Origin: Zantedeschia hybrid cultivar
Taxonomy: Eukaryota; Streptophyta; Magnoliopsida; Alismatales; Araceae
DNA: 64,000 nt
Direction of reading: 5' to 3'
Assembly (NCBI GenBank): GCA_030544215.1
Contig: JARZZO010000004.1
Location: 13,876,501 to 13,940,500, forward strand
The notes beneath the pieces are model-generated. The model did not search any database and was not told the origin of the DNA. It saw only the letters and a list, made by a program, of their open reading frames with translations. The position numbers and the translations under genes are program-made. Positions 47,404 through 59,600 of this stretch are shown one piece after another. Every line of letters begins with the position of its first letter. Position 1 is the first letter of the stretch.

Positions 47404-47762
47404 ACATATGTAAATTTGACGGGTTGGACTCAGTTATGTGATAATTTAAGTCTAATTTAAATTTAAAATAGTTCAACTTAATTTTAACCTAATTCAAATT
47501 CAACTTAAATTTAACTCAAATTCAACTCAAATTTAATAGTGAATGGGTTGAGTTGGCCTTAAGTATTTTACTTTTATATGAACTATTGTAAAAGTCAATA
47601 AATCAAATTGGGCCAACCTGTTTTCAATCCAACTTAGTCTAAATTCAACCAATGTCAATCTAAATTTAATTCAACTCAATTTATATAATTTAAGTCAATC
47701 TATTTTTTTTTAACATAGATTGGATTGAGCTGGACCACGAGATGACCCGTCTGATTGACACA
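47404..47762. mobile_element. Old hAT MITE copy (same family as 48,322)
   Basis: The left end TGTAAATTTGACGGG and the right end in reverse complement TGTCAATCAGACGGG resemble the TAGGGATGTAAATTGG-type termini of the 48,322 element. The interior shares TTGAATTTAAATT/AATTCAACT sub-repeats. The extreme ends are eroded. An almost identical 21-bp sequence lies just outside each border (47,379-47,399 and 47,774-47,794). Confidence 0.55.
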
Positions 47763-48321
47763 CTTACCTACTGCTGACCGACCTAGTGGCCTTATAAGTC
47801 ACAAGAGAAACCCTGCCTTCCATTCTCAAGGGAAGATTCAACCTGGTGGCAGAATCTACAAGGGGGACCAACAGGAATCAACCAACTCCACACATGGAAC
47901 ATGTAGATGGTAAAAGACAGGTGGCCGAATTCCGTTTGATCCACATGTGATTCCTCGCCAGCCCACATCGTCCTTCTTTCTCTCTATGTATGTGGGGTTA
48001 GCATCAAATACATGTGCCTTGCCCACCACCGCACCGGAACGTGAGGACTAAGGAGAGGGAAAAGTACCTCATAATCTTAAGAGCCATGCACGCAATACCT
48101 TTCCTTCTCAGCTACGCATGCGCTCCCGGGGCTAAGTAGTGAAGGGAAGCTTGCTTGGTCCTAACTCCTGTTAGCCATTAAGTACTATGGTTACTCCATG
48201 TAGTAGAGCAGATTAACATGTGCATGACAGGTACATAGCTCTCTGCATATATATGAGCATATACATAGCCACCTCATTGAACAGATTAACGTATACGTGA
48301 CACAGGTGCCGACCTCTTTGA

Positions 48322-48733
48322 TAGGGGTGTCAATCGGACGGGCCAGTCTGTGACTCAGTTGAATTCAGTTTATATTAAAGAAGAATAAGTTAATTCAAAT
48401 TATATAAATTAAGTTGAATTAAATTTAGATTGACATTAATTAAATCTGAGTTGAGTTTGGCTGAAAATGGACTGATCCAGTTTAAACTATTGGCTGTTAT
48501 AATAATTCATATCAAAAGTAAAACAATTCTAACAAATCATTTATAAATAGGGTCAGTTCAACCTAACTCAATTCAACTCACTTACTATTAAATTGAGGTT
48601 GAATTTGAACTGAATTTATGTTATATTTAGATTGAATTTGAATTAAACTAAAATTAGACTGAAACTATTTTGAATTTAAATTAGACCCAAATTATAACAT
48701 AATCCAACTCAATCTGCCCAATTTACATCCCTA
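48322..48733. mobile_element. hAT MITE with 8-bp target duplication
   Basis: This 412-bp element begins TAGGGGTGTCAATCGG and ends with the inverse of TAGGGATGTAAATTGG. The flanks are CTCTTTGA (48,314-48,321) and CTCTTTGC (48,734-48,741), seven of eight identical. Internal AATTCAACT/AGTTGAATT repeats are arranged as arms. No coding capacity. Confidence 0.85.
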
Positions 48734-48741
48734 CTCTTTGC

Positions 48742-49625
48742 ATATGAGCATATATGTATATGTCCACCTCATTGCAAGGTTTGCCATGAGGCGTTCAATG
48801 CCGACAATTGCTGTGGAACAGACCCAGTTGCCGGCGGGAGTTGAGGAGCGGGCCGGGGCCGGTCTTTAATTATTAGCAAATAATCTTATATTAGTTAAAC
48901 CGTAAAAATAGCAAATAAAATTGAGTTCACTCACCATTTCAAAATAAGTTTATTACATGATCCGTTTCTTGTATGGTATCAAAAATTGTTTATTAGATGA
49001 TCCGTTTTGTATATAGTATCAAAATTTAAGGATGTTATGTATATTTTTAGTCACATGTCCACATTCATCGATCCTGTCAGATTCCGACATGTCTAAATTT
49101 TACAAAATCATCTGTCTCAAAAATATGATGGATCTCTGTCCACCTTGTGAGCACTTCACATGAAATAATATCTCACACACATCCAATGAGAATGTAGAAA
49201 TCAATAAATTTTTAGGGAAATATTGATTATATTTGAAATCCAATATTTTTGACGTCTAGAAAAATATCTCCTTGCTAATTTAATTTTTACCTACACCCGA
49301 TATACACGATCGACCATCTAAAACATGCATGGATGCAGAGCCCGCAAACAGCGGTGGCGTGCCGTGGGAAGGCACTGCCGGCCGACGCGTGACGGCCTCG
49401 CCCAACCCCACCCTCCCTAAATATCTTCTTCTCTAGTTTGTCTGGTGGCGGTTTCCTTTCCTTGCTGGAGATCCCCACTGCTGTAGATGATTGATCAGGT
49501 CAGAATCATAGAAGATATTTCTGACGAAAATCCAGGAAGCATGGAACGTTAGGATCCGATTGGAAGGCCGTAAAAGGCCTAGGAGGAGTAGCTTCTCTAT
49601 TTATTTTTTTTTTTTTTTCTACAGA
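48742..49625. other. Intergenic, no recognised feature
   Basis: No conserved frame, transposon end or promoter signal was recognised. A short duplicated phrase (GATCCGTTT...GTATGGTATCAAAA and GATCCGTTTTGTATATAGTATCAAAA) lies at 48,959-49,024. Confidence 0.4.
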
Positions 49626-51485
49626 GGTCATTTGGTTACATGTAAAGGTTTAGTCAACCTAAAATAACATGAGTTGACTACGATTGAAATCTTGATTTCG
49701 GCATCCACCCCTCTACGCCTGATGCCATTTTTCTAGCATGTTGACGCAATCTAACAAATAAAAGAGAATAACTTGTTGTATTATCATATTAATTTTTTTT
49801 TTGAAGGCTCCCAATATTGCCAGCATCCTCATATAATTAAATTTTTCATAGGACAACTAAAAAAAATTGAAAATCTAAAAATCTTAGCTCCATGAATAGT
49901 ATATTACTGGGGTTAGGTTTTTAAAATTTCATCTATTTTTGAGATGCTCATTAAAATTGAATTAGATAGACATGTAGGACATGTCATGGGGCTTTTAAAA
50001 AAATTAAAAAAATATAAAAATATAAAAAATTTAACTCCAATGAATAGTACATTACTGTTCATTGTGGTTCAATTTTTGAATTTTCATTTTTTTTTTTGAG
50101 ATGTCCGATCAAAAATCGAATTATAAGAACATGTAGGTCATATTAGAAGCCTTCAAAAAAAATTTATGAAAATTAAAAGATTGATCCCTAATGAATAGTA
50201 TAGTACTGCTCGTTAAGCCTTGATTTTTAAAATTTTATTATTTTTTAAGATGTCTAATCAAAAATCCAATTATGTGGACATGTACGATATGTTGGGGCTT
50301 CAATTTTATTTTTATTTTCTAATTTGAGTGTACCATCAAGTAAGTTATTATCCCTTCCGAATTACTTATATTTATACCCTTAAAACTTAAGGTATTATAA
50401 TTTTACACTTATATCTTTAAAACAATATGATACTTTGGAAACTTACGAAAGTTTCACTTTTACAGAAAAAGTAAATTTTTTTTAAAAAAATATATTTTTA
50501 TAATAAAATTTATTTTGTCTTTTAATTATATTTTAAATACAACCAAATATATAACGTGTAACGTGGCACCGTGATATTTTTTAATTTGAACTATCTAATT
50601 AGATGTCAAATTAGGACATTCTCGCAACTAAAAAAAATAAAAAATTCTTTTGACTTTGCCACATTTGTACTTTGACAATGTGGAAATATGATTTTTTTTT
50701 TTATATGGATCGTCTAATCTAATGTTGAATTAGAATGTTCTCTAAACTCAAAAAAAATAAAAAAAATTTATACTGATTTTTCAAATTTTAATGATGTGAG
50801 AATATGATCTGTTTTTATTTGAAATGTACGATCAAAGGCCGAATAGCTTTTCTCTCAACTCAGAAAAAAAGAGAGTTAATTGACTATGTTATTTATGTTA
50901 ATAATCTAATAAGTGTTTGATCAGACAATTCAATTTTTTTTACTGAAAAACAAACAAGTGAAAACATTTTTAGAAAAATATTGATTGCGTTTTTTTAAGC
51001 AAATATTTTACAGAAAAATAAATAAATAAAAATATTTTCAAAAGTACCAAACGATAGATTATGTTTTTCTCTTCCCTATAAATTAATTTTATTAAAAAAT
51101 ATTTTTCGGTTGAATATAATTTACATAGAACCAAGCTAAACGTACCCCATGTTGAAGATTAAAAAGAAAGAAAAACCCTTTAATGTTGTGGTTCAAATTT
51201 TGATCATCTGAAGATATGACTTTTTTTTTTGAATTATTCAATCAAATGTAGAGTTAGAGATATTCTCTCAGTTTAAAAAAATATAAATTTTTTCATAAGC
51301 AAATAAATGTATGAAATCGTTTTCAAGAAAAGATTTTGTGGGCAAATAAATGAATAAAAAGATTTTCAAAAAAATATTTTCAGAAGTGCCGAATGATCGA
51401 TTACATTTTCATTTTCTTCGTAAATTAATTTTCTTAAATTTTTTTTTCCATCTGATTATGTTTTATGTGCAATCAAACGGACCTT
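49626..51485 (-). mobile_element. Harbinger-like element, older inverted copy
   Basis: Its right end reads GTGCAATCAAACGGACC and its left end GGTCATTTGGTTACA, inverted relatives of the termini of the 52,185-53,604 element. Its body (49,762-50,420) matches 52,586-53,198 in reverse complement. A second stretch (51,190-51,488) matches 52,180-52,532 in reverse complement. It lacks a clear 3-bp target duplication and has diverged more at the ends. There is no transposase. Confidence 0.6.
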
Positions 51486-51660
51486 AAGTACAAGAAATAG
51501 TTAATCACACATATTCGATCTGAGTGATTATCAATTAATCTCCCCTACGTTTTTGGGTTAAACTGTAATTTCCAAGGTGATTTATATATTAATTATGGGA
51601 TCTGGCAAAAAATAGAATTTCAATAAGGGCTTAATGATATGACTAAGAATTAATGATGTG

Positions 51661-51868
51661 CCCGTGCCTGCTTCGGCGACATCCACTTCGGGTTGGAGGT
51701 GGAAGCAGAAGGCACGGTTTGAGGAGGAGGGGTTGGCGGAAGAGTAGGAAGAGTTGGGGTTGAGGACGATGGGCTTGGGAAGAACGACTGGTTAGGAGCG
51801 CCGAGTCGCAGAGCATGGGGTTGTCGTAGTGGGAGGAGGCGGAGATGATGTTAGCCGTTACGTTGTTA
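51661..51868 (-). pseudogene. GC-rich coding-like fragment between inverted elements
   Basis: This ~200-base patch is GC-rich within very AT-rich surroundings. On the minus strand it reads TANIISASSHYDNPMLCDSA in one frame, and VVLPKPIVLNPNSSYSSANP then SNRAFCFHLQPEVDVAEAG in another. Codons have mostly C or G in the third position, as in GC-rich monocot exons. The change of frame in the middle indicates decay. I do not recognise the source gene. It is most simply a captured or relocated exon fragment. Confidence 0.45.
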
Positions 51869-51908
51869 CCTAAACATAATAGTTAGTAAGGCAACGGTAA
51901 CATAATAT

Positions 51909-51941
<33 letters not shown>

Positions 51942-52184
51942 TAACATATTAAAATTATTATGTTATGGTTGGACATCAGTTAAGTAGGTGCACAAAATTT
52001 TTTATTTTTTAAAAATTTGCTATACTAAGAAATCATTCCAACCCAACGAAATAATTTTACTTCATTATTTATAATGTTATCATCTTATTACCCAATAAGA
52101 AAATGATTAATATGATGATAAGGTAATAAGGAAATACTTAATGGCGTTAGGGGATGGGTTGAGAAAAAAAAGTGAAGAACTTAA

Positions 52185-53604
52185 GGGTCCATTTGGTTGC
52201 ACCTAAAGCATAATAGGATGAAAAAGGTTTTTCAAGAAAATTAATTTACGAGGAAAATAAAAACGTAATCGACTACTTGGTACTTTTGAACATATTTTCT
52301 TGAAAATCTTTTCATTCATTCGTCTGTTTGTCCGTAAAATTTTTTCTTGAAAATGATTTCATAAGTTTGTTTGTTTATGAAAGAATTTTAGTGTTACAAT
52401 TTTTTTAACATAGATAGGGCTGACCCAAAAGATTTTTTTTATATTTTTACGAACTACAGTACCTCAACTTTACATTTGATTCGATAATTCAAATAAAATA
52501 GACCATATCTTCACATGATCAAAATTTGAACCTAGTGTATTTTTTTTCTTTTAAATTTTTAGCTTGGGTAAGTTTGATCAGGCTTGTACGTAAAATTATA
52601 ATATCTTAAGTTTTAAGAATATAAGTATAAGTAATTCCAAAGAGAGAATAATTTAGTGCACCATTATTAGATATTACGTCGCTTGATGGAATAGTCAAAT
52701 TAAAAAAAAGATTAATTTTTTTTTGAATCCCCCAACATGTCCTACATGTCCACAAAATTAGATTTTCGATCGGACATCTTAAAAAATAATAAAAATTCAA
52801 AAATTAAGACTCGATAAACAGTAATATACTATTAATTAGGGACCAATTTTTTTATTTTCATAATTTTTTTTGAAGGCTTCTAACATGACTTACATGTTCA
52901 TATAATTCGATTTTCGATCGGACACGTCAGAAAAAGATGAAAATTCAAAAACTTAGTCCCAATGAACAGTAATTTACTGTTCATTGGGCTTGATTTTTTA
53001 TTTTTTAGATAAAAATTTAAAATCCTAACCCCAATGAACATTATATATACTATTCATGGAGCTAAGATTTTTGAATTTTTATGTTTTTTTGAGTGGTCCT
53101 ATTAAAAATTCAATTATATGAGGATGCAGGCAATAGTGAGGGCCTTCAAAAAAAAAATTAATTTTTTTGACTGTGATGATGCAGCAAGTTATTCTCTTCC
53201 ACAAATATTGAATCTTTTGAAATAAGTTACCTGTGACAAAAGGAAAGGGAGGCCTTATGGGCTGAGGGAAGAGGCCACAGTAAATTAAATTTTAGGAGTG
53301 CAAGTGTAGATAAATTTTATGTAAAATTATAACAAGTTAAAATTTAAAAGTATAAACATAAATTAATTTTTAAGGGTGTATTTTGTATTTTTGCTGGCGT
53401 ACACCTGAAGCCAATCTGTCCCGCTATCCTCGGAAAATGGCATCGAGCTGGCTACAGCGGATGTCAAAATCCTGAATTTGACTGAGGCAATGCATCCACT
53501 TTTCCTTGACCTATCCATTTACCTGCTACCAAACAGGATGTCCGGTTGAACTTTTACTGAAAATTGGCTCGTGCATCTACTTTTGCAGGGTACCAAATGG
53601 ACCC
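52185..53604 (+). mobile_element. PIF/Harbinger-like element with TAA duplication
   Basis: It begins GGGTCCATTTGG and ends CCAAATGGACCC, a perfect 12-bp inverted repeat. It is flanked by TAA at 52,182-52,184 and 53,605-53,607. The 1,420-bp interior is AT-rich, has no transposase, and includes a perfect 31-bp palindrome at 52,958-52,988. Its inverted partner is at 49,626-51,485. Confidence 0.75.
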
Positions 53605-54079
53605 TAAAGGTAAATGAGGGAAAAGGAAAAAGGTGAAAGTAAAGTTGGTCTTTTTTAAAAAATAGATGCCAAATGTAAAGTGGAAAATAATCTCTCTTCT
53701 GCCGGAGATCTGCCGGTACGACATTTTCTGATGGGGATGGAACGTAACTTCACTCACCAGTTAGGGAACACTAATTTTCCTTCAAAAATATCAAAATACA
53801 TCTTATATTCTCAAAATTCTTACTACATCAGATCTACTAAATGGAAAGTAACATAACTAAACTAAGACTCCATAATGCAACACTTCGGATATCTATTCAA
53901 GTTGAAAGTCTTGAAATAGTTATTGGACTTTACGAGTCCAAAGCACTCAATAGCCATCAAACATCCACACATGCCAACACATAATAACTTTGCAAATTTA
54001 CATGATATCTAAATATAGAGCATGATGATGATGGAACCAAATTCTGCGTATAACTTAAATAGACAGATAACACAAAACT

Positions 54080-54960
54080 TTGTTATATATGTCAAATTTT
54101 ATCAAATGAATATGTTTTCAGGCAAATATTCATATTTGATATGCTATGATCATGTGGTTGAATAAGTTAACTATTGAACCCTAACTGGTCAACTCACTTG
54201 CATTAAATATTATCTTACAATATCAAAAAACTCATTTTCTGATATAGTGTCTACCCTCGCCAAGAACTCTTACGCATTTTCCTTAGAGTATTTTCTCTCT
54301 AATTACCAAGAACGAATGATTTTGTATTAAACACTTAATCACCTTACAAAGTATGCCGCTAGACTCGATCACTTGGCTGATTAAGACCCATAGTTAAAGA
54401 TCTATTAGTCAAGGTCAAATCCCAGAAGTCTATTGATAATATGTCTTTGGTGTCTCAGGTCCAATGAATAATCACACAACTTTGAGATTGAATCAAATTG
54501 GCTGACAGACAGATAAATTACTATCCAACGATTCTAATCGGATCAGTTCAGTGCACTCATTCACCAATGAATACCTACAGATTTTTTTTAGTGTTTCTAT
54601 ATGAGTGACTATAAGACTAGTCACCCTCATCAAACGAGCAGGAGTAACTGTACTAGTTTTACCGGATATTTGATGTCCTTTTTAAATATCTTCCGACTAT
54701 GAACATTTAAGAATGTATATTTATAAATTGTCAATTTCATTATTATAATCTCATTATAATTTGACAACTATTAGACACATTCATGGACTTCATTATGGAA
54801 CGGTTAAATAAAAAATAATTCACACATAATGAATATAACGCCATTATAATTAAAATAATTGAACAAGATAATATAATATACTTGATTGACTTATAAGCCA
54901 TACACAATATCAACGCATATGTGATGCACCAAGATGTTAATCATTAAAAATTTAATATTC
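54080..54960 (-). repeat. Inverted copy of the copia-like LTR at 24,429-26,006
   Basis: Read on the minus strand, this stretch follows the LTR at about 24,500-25,180. Shared phrases include TCCATGAATGTGTC/CCCATGAATATATG, TGAGGGTGACTAGTCTTATAG, GAATGAGTGCACTGAACTGATC, ATTCGTTCTTGGTAATTAGAG and GTTGACCAGTTAGGG. Divergence is considerable. Borders are approximate. It shows that the LTR family occurs at least twice in the window. Confidence 0.65.
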
Positions 54961-55358
54961 CTTGATAATAAACTTTTTCGATTTGCGAGCATTTGAGAAA
55001 TAAGAATATTTCATAACTATTGAGCTAAAAATGAACTAAAGAATGTATAAAATGACCTAATACTCGATATAATAAAACAAATTAAAAATAAAAGAGAGAA
55101 AAGTGGTTGGTCAAGTGTCGAGGTCGGAGTAGTCTGTCAATGATTGGCCAAGTGCTCCAGCCAGTACATCTAAAGTGGACTTTAGAGTTTAGATAGAGGA
55201 GAATGCAGAAGTTATTTATTAACCCGGTAAATATTGCCTCATTTTAAACCATAATTAGGTAATTAAAATAAGATAAAGTTTGACGTTAAAGATTACATAT
55301 GTAGATAGTTAGATGACTTATTTTGAATTCGCTATATTTACAAGAATTGATATTAACA

Positions 55359-55714
55359 AGAGTAATACTTGCTGCAATGCCCTTGCGTGAGCACGCAGAG
55401 GCATTACAGTGGGCAAATAATTTTTTATTTTATTTTATTTAGGTCGGTCCCAAAGTGTCTTAATCGTCCATACAATGCAATGCTTCGATCGGACGATCTT
55501 AAAAATTTGTACAACAAAAAATCGAACTCCGATTAATAGTAAAAAATACACATTTTTACTGTTTATTGGAGCTAGATTTTTTATTTTTCAGATTTTTTTG
55601 AATCGTATGATCCGACATTGCACTGTACGAACGGTTTCTCGGGTCCGACCTAAAAATATTTTTTTAAAAAAATTATTTATCCACTGCAGGGGGCATTGCA
55701 GCATAGATTACTCT
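55359..55714. mobile_element. MITE with GAGTAAT-TTGCTGCAATGCC ends
   Basis: Left end AGAGTAATACTTGCTGCAAT and right end in reverse complement AGAGTAATCTATGCTGCAAT form the inverted termini. Arms carry TAGGTCGGTCC and CGATCGGACGATC modules around a TTTACTGTTTATTGG centre. The flanks ATTAACA (55,352-55,358) and ATTAACT (55,715-55,721) match at six of seven bases. The interior is non-coding. Confidence 0.7.
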
Positions 55715-55721
55715 ATTAACT

Positions 55722-56600
55722 AATAGTGTTTAGAAACCAGGAATTCATCATCCGATTGAATTCTTAATTATCCTAATTTTTCAGTGCTTTCGGCAATTCT
55801 ATTCATGAGTTGATAAAAAATATTTAACATATATTTAAAAATGAATATTAAACATAAAAAAATATTTATTTATTTCTACTTGAACATTGGAATGGTTTGG
55901 ATGATCTAGTCATCTAACTAGGAATATTAATGGTTCCGATTTGAGCAATTCCCTAGGTAGATCACGGAGGCTTAATTAGAACAGTTGGATCACGGAGTTT
56001 TACAAGAGTATTTTACCCATAGGGGTTGTTTGTTTCAATGTTAAACTATGTAATTCACTTGTTTTAAAATTAAGAAATTGTTGTTTCGTTGTTTGTAAAA
56101 CAAAATAAGAAAATGCTTTAATTTTCTTATTTTGATTTATAGCGAGCTTACCCTGTAAACCAACCAAAAGAAGTGGGCAGCCAAATAGACAGACAAGGCC
56201 CAGATTCAAACATCTGAAAATATCATAAAAATGGAATAACTATTTTAGAAAAAAAAAAGTGGTAATAAGTTGCGTGGCGTCATCTGGGACTGCAAAAATT
56301 CTGTCCTCCCTTGCAAGTGATCCTTATCCCAAGCAATTTAACGAGTAAGACGAACCCAAGACAAGAAGCTTAAAGAGTAACGCTTTCACACGCCAACCTC
56401 GTCCATAAATTAATATCCATGTTTGTTTAATCACGAAACGGATCGACAGATCCTTCTGCATCTTTTCATCTGCAGATTACTAGCCACTTGAGCGATCTCA
56501 AGCACACAAAAAATAATACCATGCACTCCTCAATCCTCAAATACATCAAATTCCAAATCAAAACACACAACCCATGAGGAGAGAAAAATAATACCACTCC
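55722..56600. other. Intergenic and 3' flank of the DUF247 gene
   Basis: No gene was recognised. A segment with GGGGTTGTTTGTTTC at 56,023 and an inverted-like ACCAACCAAAAG near 56,160 might be another Tourist-like remnant, but no TAA/TTA duplication supports it. A 46-base phrase (AATAATACCA...CAATCCTCAAATACATCAAA) is repeated at 56,511 and 56,587. Confidence 0.35.
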
Positions 56601-56666
56601 TCAATCCTCAAATACATCAAATTCTAAATCAAAACGCAACCCATGAAGCTGCATGCATGAGATCAA

Positions 56667-59600
56667 TCAGATGGGAGACGGCGCGACGAACGGGGAAGCC
56701 GACAAAGGCGTTCCGTTGCCGTCCAAACCCTGGCGCCACTGGAGAACGCCGAACACAGTCTGGGCCACGGTGAGGACGATCAGGAAGATGGCGGCGGCGA
56801 GGGAGAGGACTGCCCAGGGGCTGCGGAAGTAGGTGTGGATGAGGTTGGCCCGCCACATGTTCCAGCTCTTGCGGCAGTACCTGTTCACCCGGCGCTGCAC
56901 CTCGTCCAGGGCGCTCTCTGGGTCCAGCGACACGTCCTTTGAGAGCCCGTTGAACAGCTTCGCCACCGCCTTGTCGCTGCCCACGGCGTTCTGGATGACC
57001 CCTTTGGACTGCAGCAGCGCCACGTCCTTGGCGGAGTCGATGATGTTATCCATGAAGAACACGTAGGAGGTCACCTCGTTGCCGGCGCCGGCGTGCAGAC
57101 GCTCGAACGCCATGAGGTTGCGGAACATGGCCTCGGTGAGGTCGTCCACTACCACCACCGGCAGGCTGAGCACGCCGTGCTTGAACCGTATGTCCCTGAG
57201 GCTGTTGGTCCTGCTCCTCCTGAAGCGGATGCCGGCCTCGTACAGCTCCATGGCCGACCGGACGATGTCGGCCGTGCCCTCGTCGTGCTTCTCCGAGGCT
57301 CCCCTCGGCGACGGCCCCTGCAGCAGGCACTTCCGGTACACGTCCAGCGGGTGGAGGCCCAGAGACATGGAGATGTACCTCTCGTTGGGGGCAAAGAATC
57401 TGTGCACCAGCCTGTTGATGTAGTCGTCGTTCTGCATGCACGCAGGTCATTGATTCGATGGGCAAAAATATTTGTTTTTGATAGATACTTCCGGAAACGG
57501 AAACATTTCGTATCTGTTTTTTAATTTTTAATTTTGATTATTATTAAGTTTATTATTAATAATAAATATTAATCTTTAAATCATTTTTAATTTAACGGTT
57601 GCGGAGAGAGACTTTTGTAAGAAGGAAGGACCCTGATAAGTTTTAGATAAATAAATTAAGAGATTAATAATTTTTAATAATTATTAAAAATAATATCTAA
57701 TTTCGAAATCAAAATTAGATACGGATCATAAACGAAAAATGCACTTTTCAATCTTATTAAAAACGGAAACAAAAAGTACATTTTTCGATTTTATCAGAAT
57801 CGAAAATAAAAACAGGTTATTGTTATTAGAATCTAACGAGGGAAAAATAGACTCAACCCAATTAGCTCATTAAGTACGAAGGCCCAAAAGCCCACAGCCT
57901 TTCAGGAACCACGCAAAGGGCCTCGTAACATTCAGAGTCCCGACCCACGCTATAGGGGCCGAATCTTAGACCCACTGAGCTCGCCACCTCGGACCTCTCA
58001 GCCTGGAGCCCAGTCTTTATTCCCGAGATCTCCTAGAACTTCGGCAAGGCCCTCCTAAGGACACTCCGTCACAATCCTCGCTATCAGACAGGTCCTACGG
58101 AATTAACAGCTCACTTATAGCAAGACTGCGGAATCTGTCCCGTCCAGTTATGGAAAAGTTCTGACTTGCCCAATATCCCATGACCTCCTCAAATCTGGGA
58201 GATCCGATCGTAGGTAATCGTTCCCCCAAAGGAAACCCGTCCCCAGGACACCTTAAGGGGGAAACCTTATAATCTAGACCCTCTCTAGAGCAATGTATAT
58301 TTTTCTGAGCACGACAAACTCCTAGTGAGAGCTCATCTTCTAAAACTTAATTCAGACATCAGAGGATTTTCCCCCCACTAGATCAGAAAGTCTCTTAACG
58401 CTTCTGTTCTCTCTCTTGTAGGCTTCACTCTAAACGTTTTCACTATCAAATAAATATCATCGAGTAACTGCGATCTTTGATCGGACGGTCGTTGTTGTCC
58501 GATCAATTTCCGACCGCTACAGAACCTGCTTCCGTTCACGTATCTTACCCATTTACAATCCCACTTGTACGTAGGCACAAAACCTACAGATAGATGGATA
58601 TTCTAGAGGCACTTTCGAATCCAATTTGTCTTAGAGAGATGGGTTACACTTCTGGATCAGTACTACAGTAAACTGTGGATATTTTGTGTTTCTTCCAATA
58701 ACGAAGATTGCAAGAGGTACGTACGCATCCCCTTGGTCCGAAGCATGCTCCCCTTTGCTTCAGACCGAAGTACTTAATATTCTTACCGTAACATAGACCT
58801 ACCTATGCACCCATTCCCGTACGAGAAACGTTTATTCTTGTGTGTTTCTTGCACGTTTACCATTGCATTTAAGAGAAAACAGGCCAGTAAATGAATACCC
58901 GATTTCTATTTCTCTAATTTACTCATTTCTGACTTTGAAAATTGATAATGAAATTTTGATAATATGTATTAGATAAGTTAATTATAAGAAATAAAGATAG
59001 GATCTCCAAAAATTATTATGGTCAAATAAATACTTTTGCATCTTTCTATCTATTTTCAAATTTTTTATTTCAAAGGCATACATATCAAGATTAAAAAGAA
59101 CAATTTATGAAAAGATTAGAGAAAATTATCTCACTTTTCTTCCCTCTCAATCCAACATTCTCCTCTTAATACTCCTTTTTATCAGAAATAAGGGCAATAT
59201 ATTCAGACAGAAAAGCTTTTTTAAACAAAAAACATTAACAAAGAAAATGAAAATAAATTTTCTCATTCGGCACATGAAAATATTTTTGGTTCTTTTGAAA
59301 AATGACATTTGGTCTTATTTCTTGGTTGTCAAAAAAAAAAAAAAAAGAGAAGTGAACAAATTAAAATTTTCAATGACTATTTTTTTTCAGATTACCAAGT
59401 AAGTGATTCTAATATATTTTTAAGGAAAAGCTTTTTTATGGGATCGACTTATTTTTTTATGTGAAATCAAACAGACCCGAGATAAAAACAAAAATCCAAA
59501 GACATTTGTTACAGCAGGGCTGATGAAAGTGAAAGCATATAAGCAATCCAGGATTAATAGGATGAAAAGAACTCCACGTACGTTGGAACAAAAGAAGAAC

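Noticed and set aside
57046..57524. Frames on both strands over DUF247 exon 2
   Set aside because: Shadows of the real exon; no family match in those frames.
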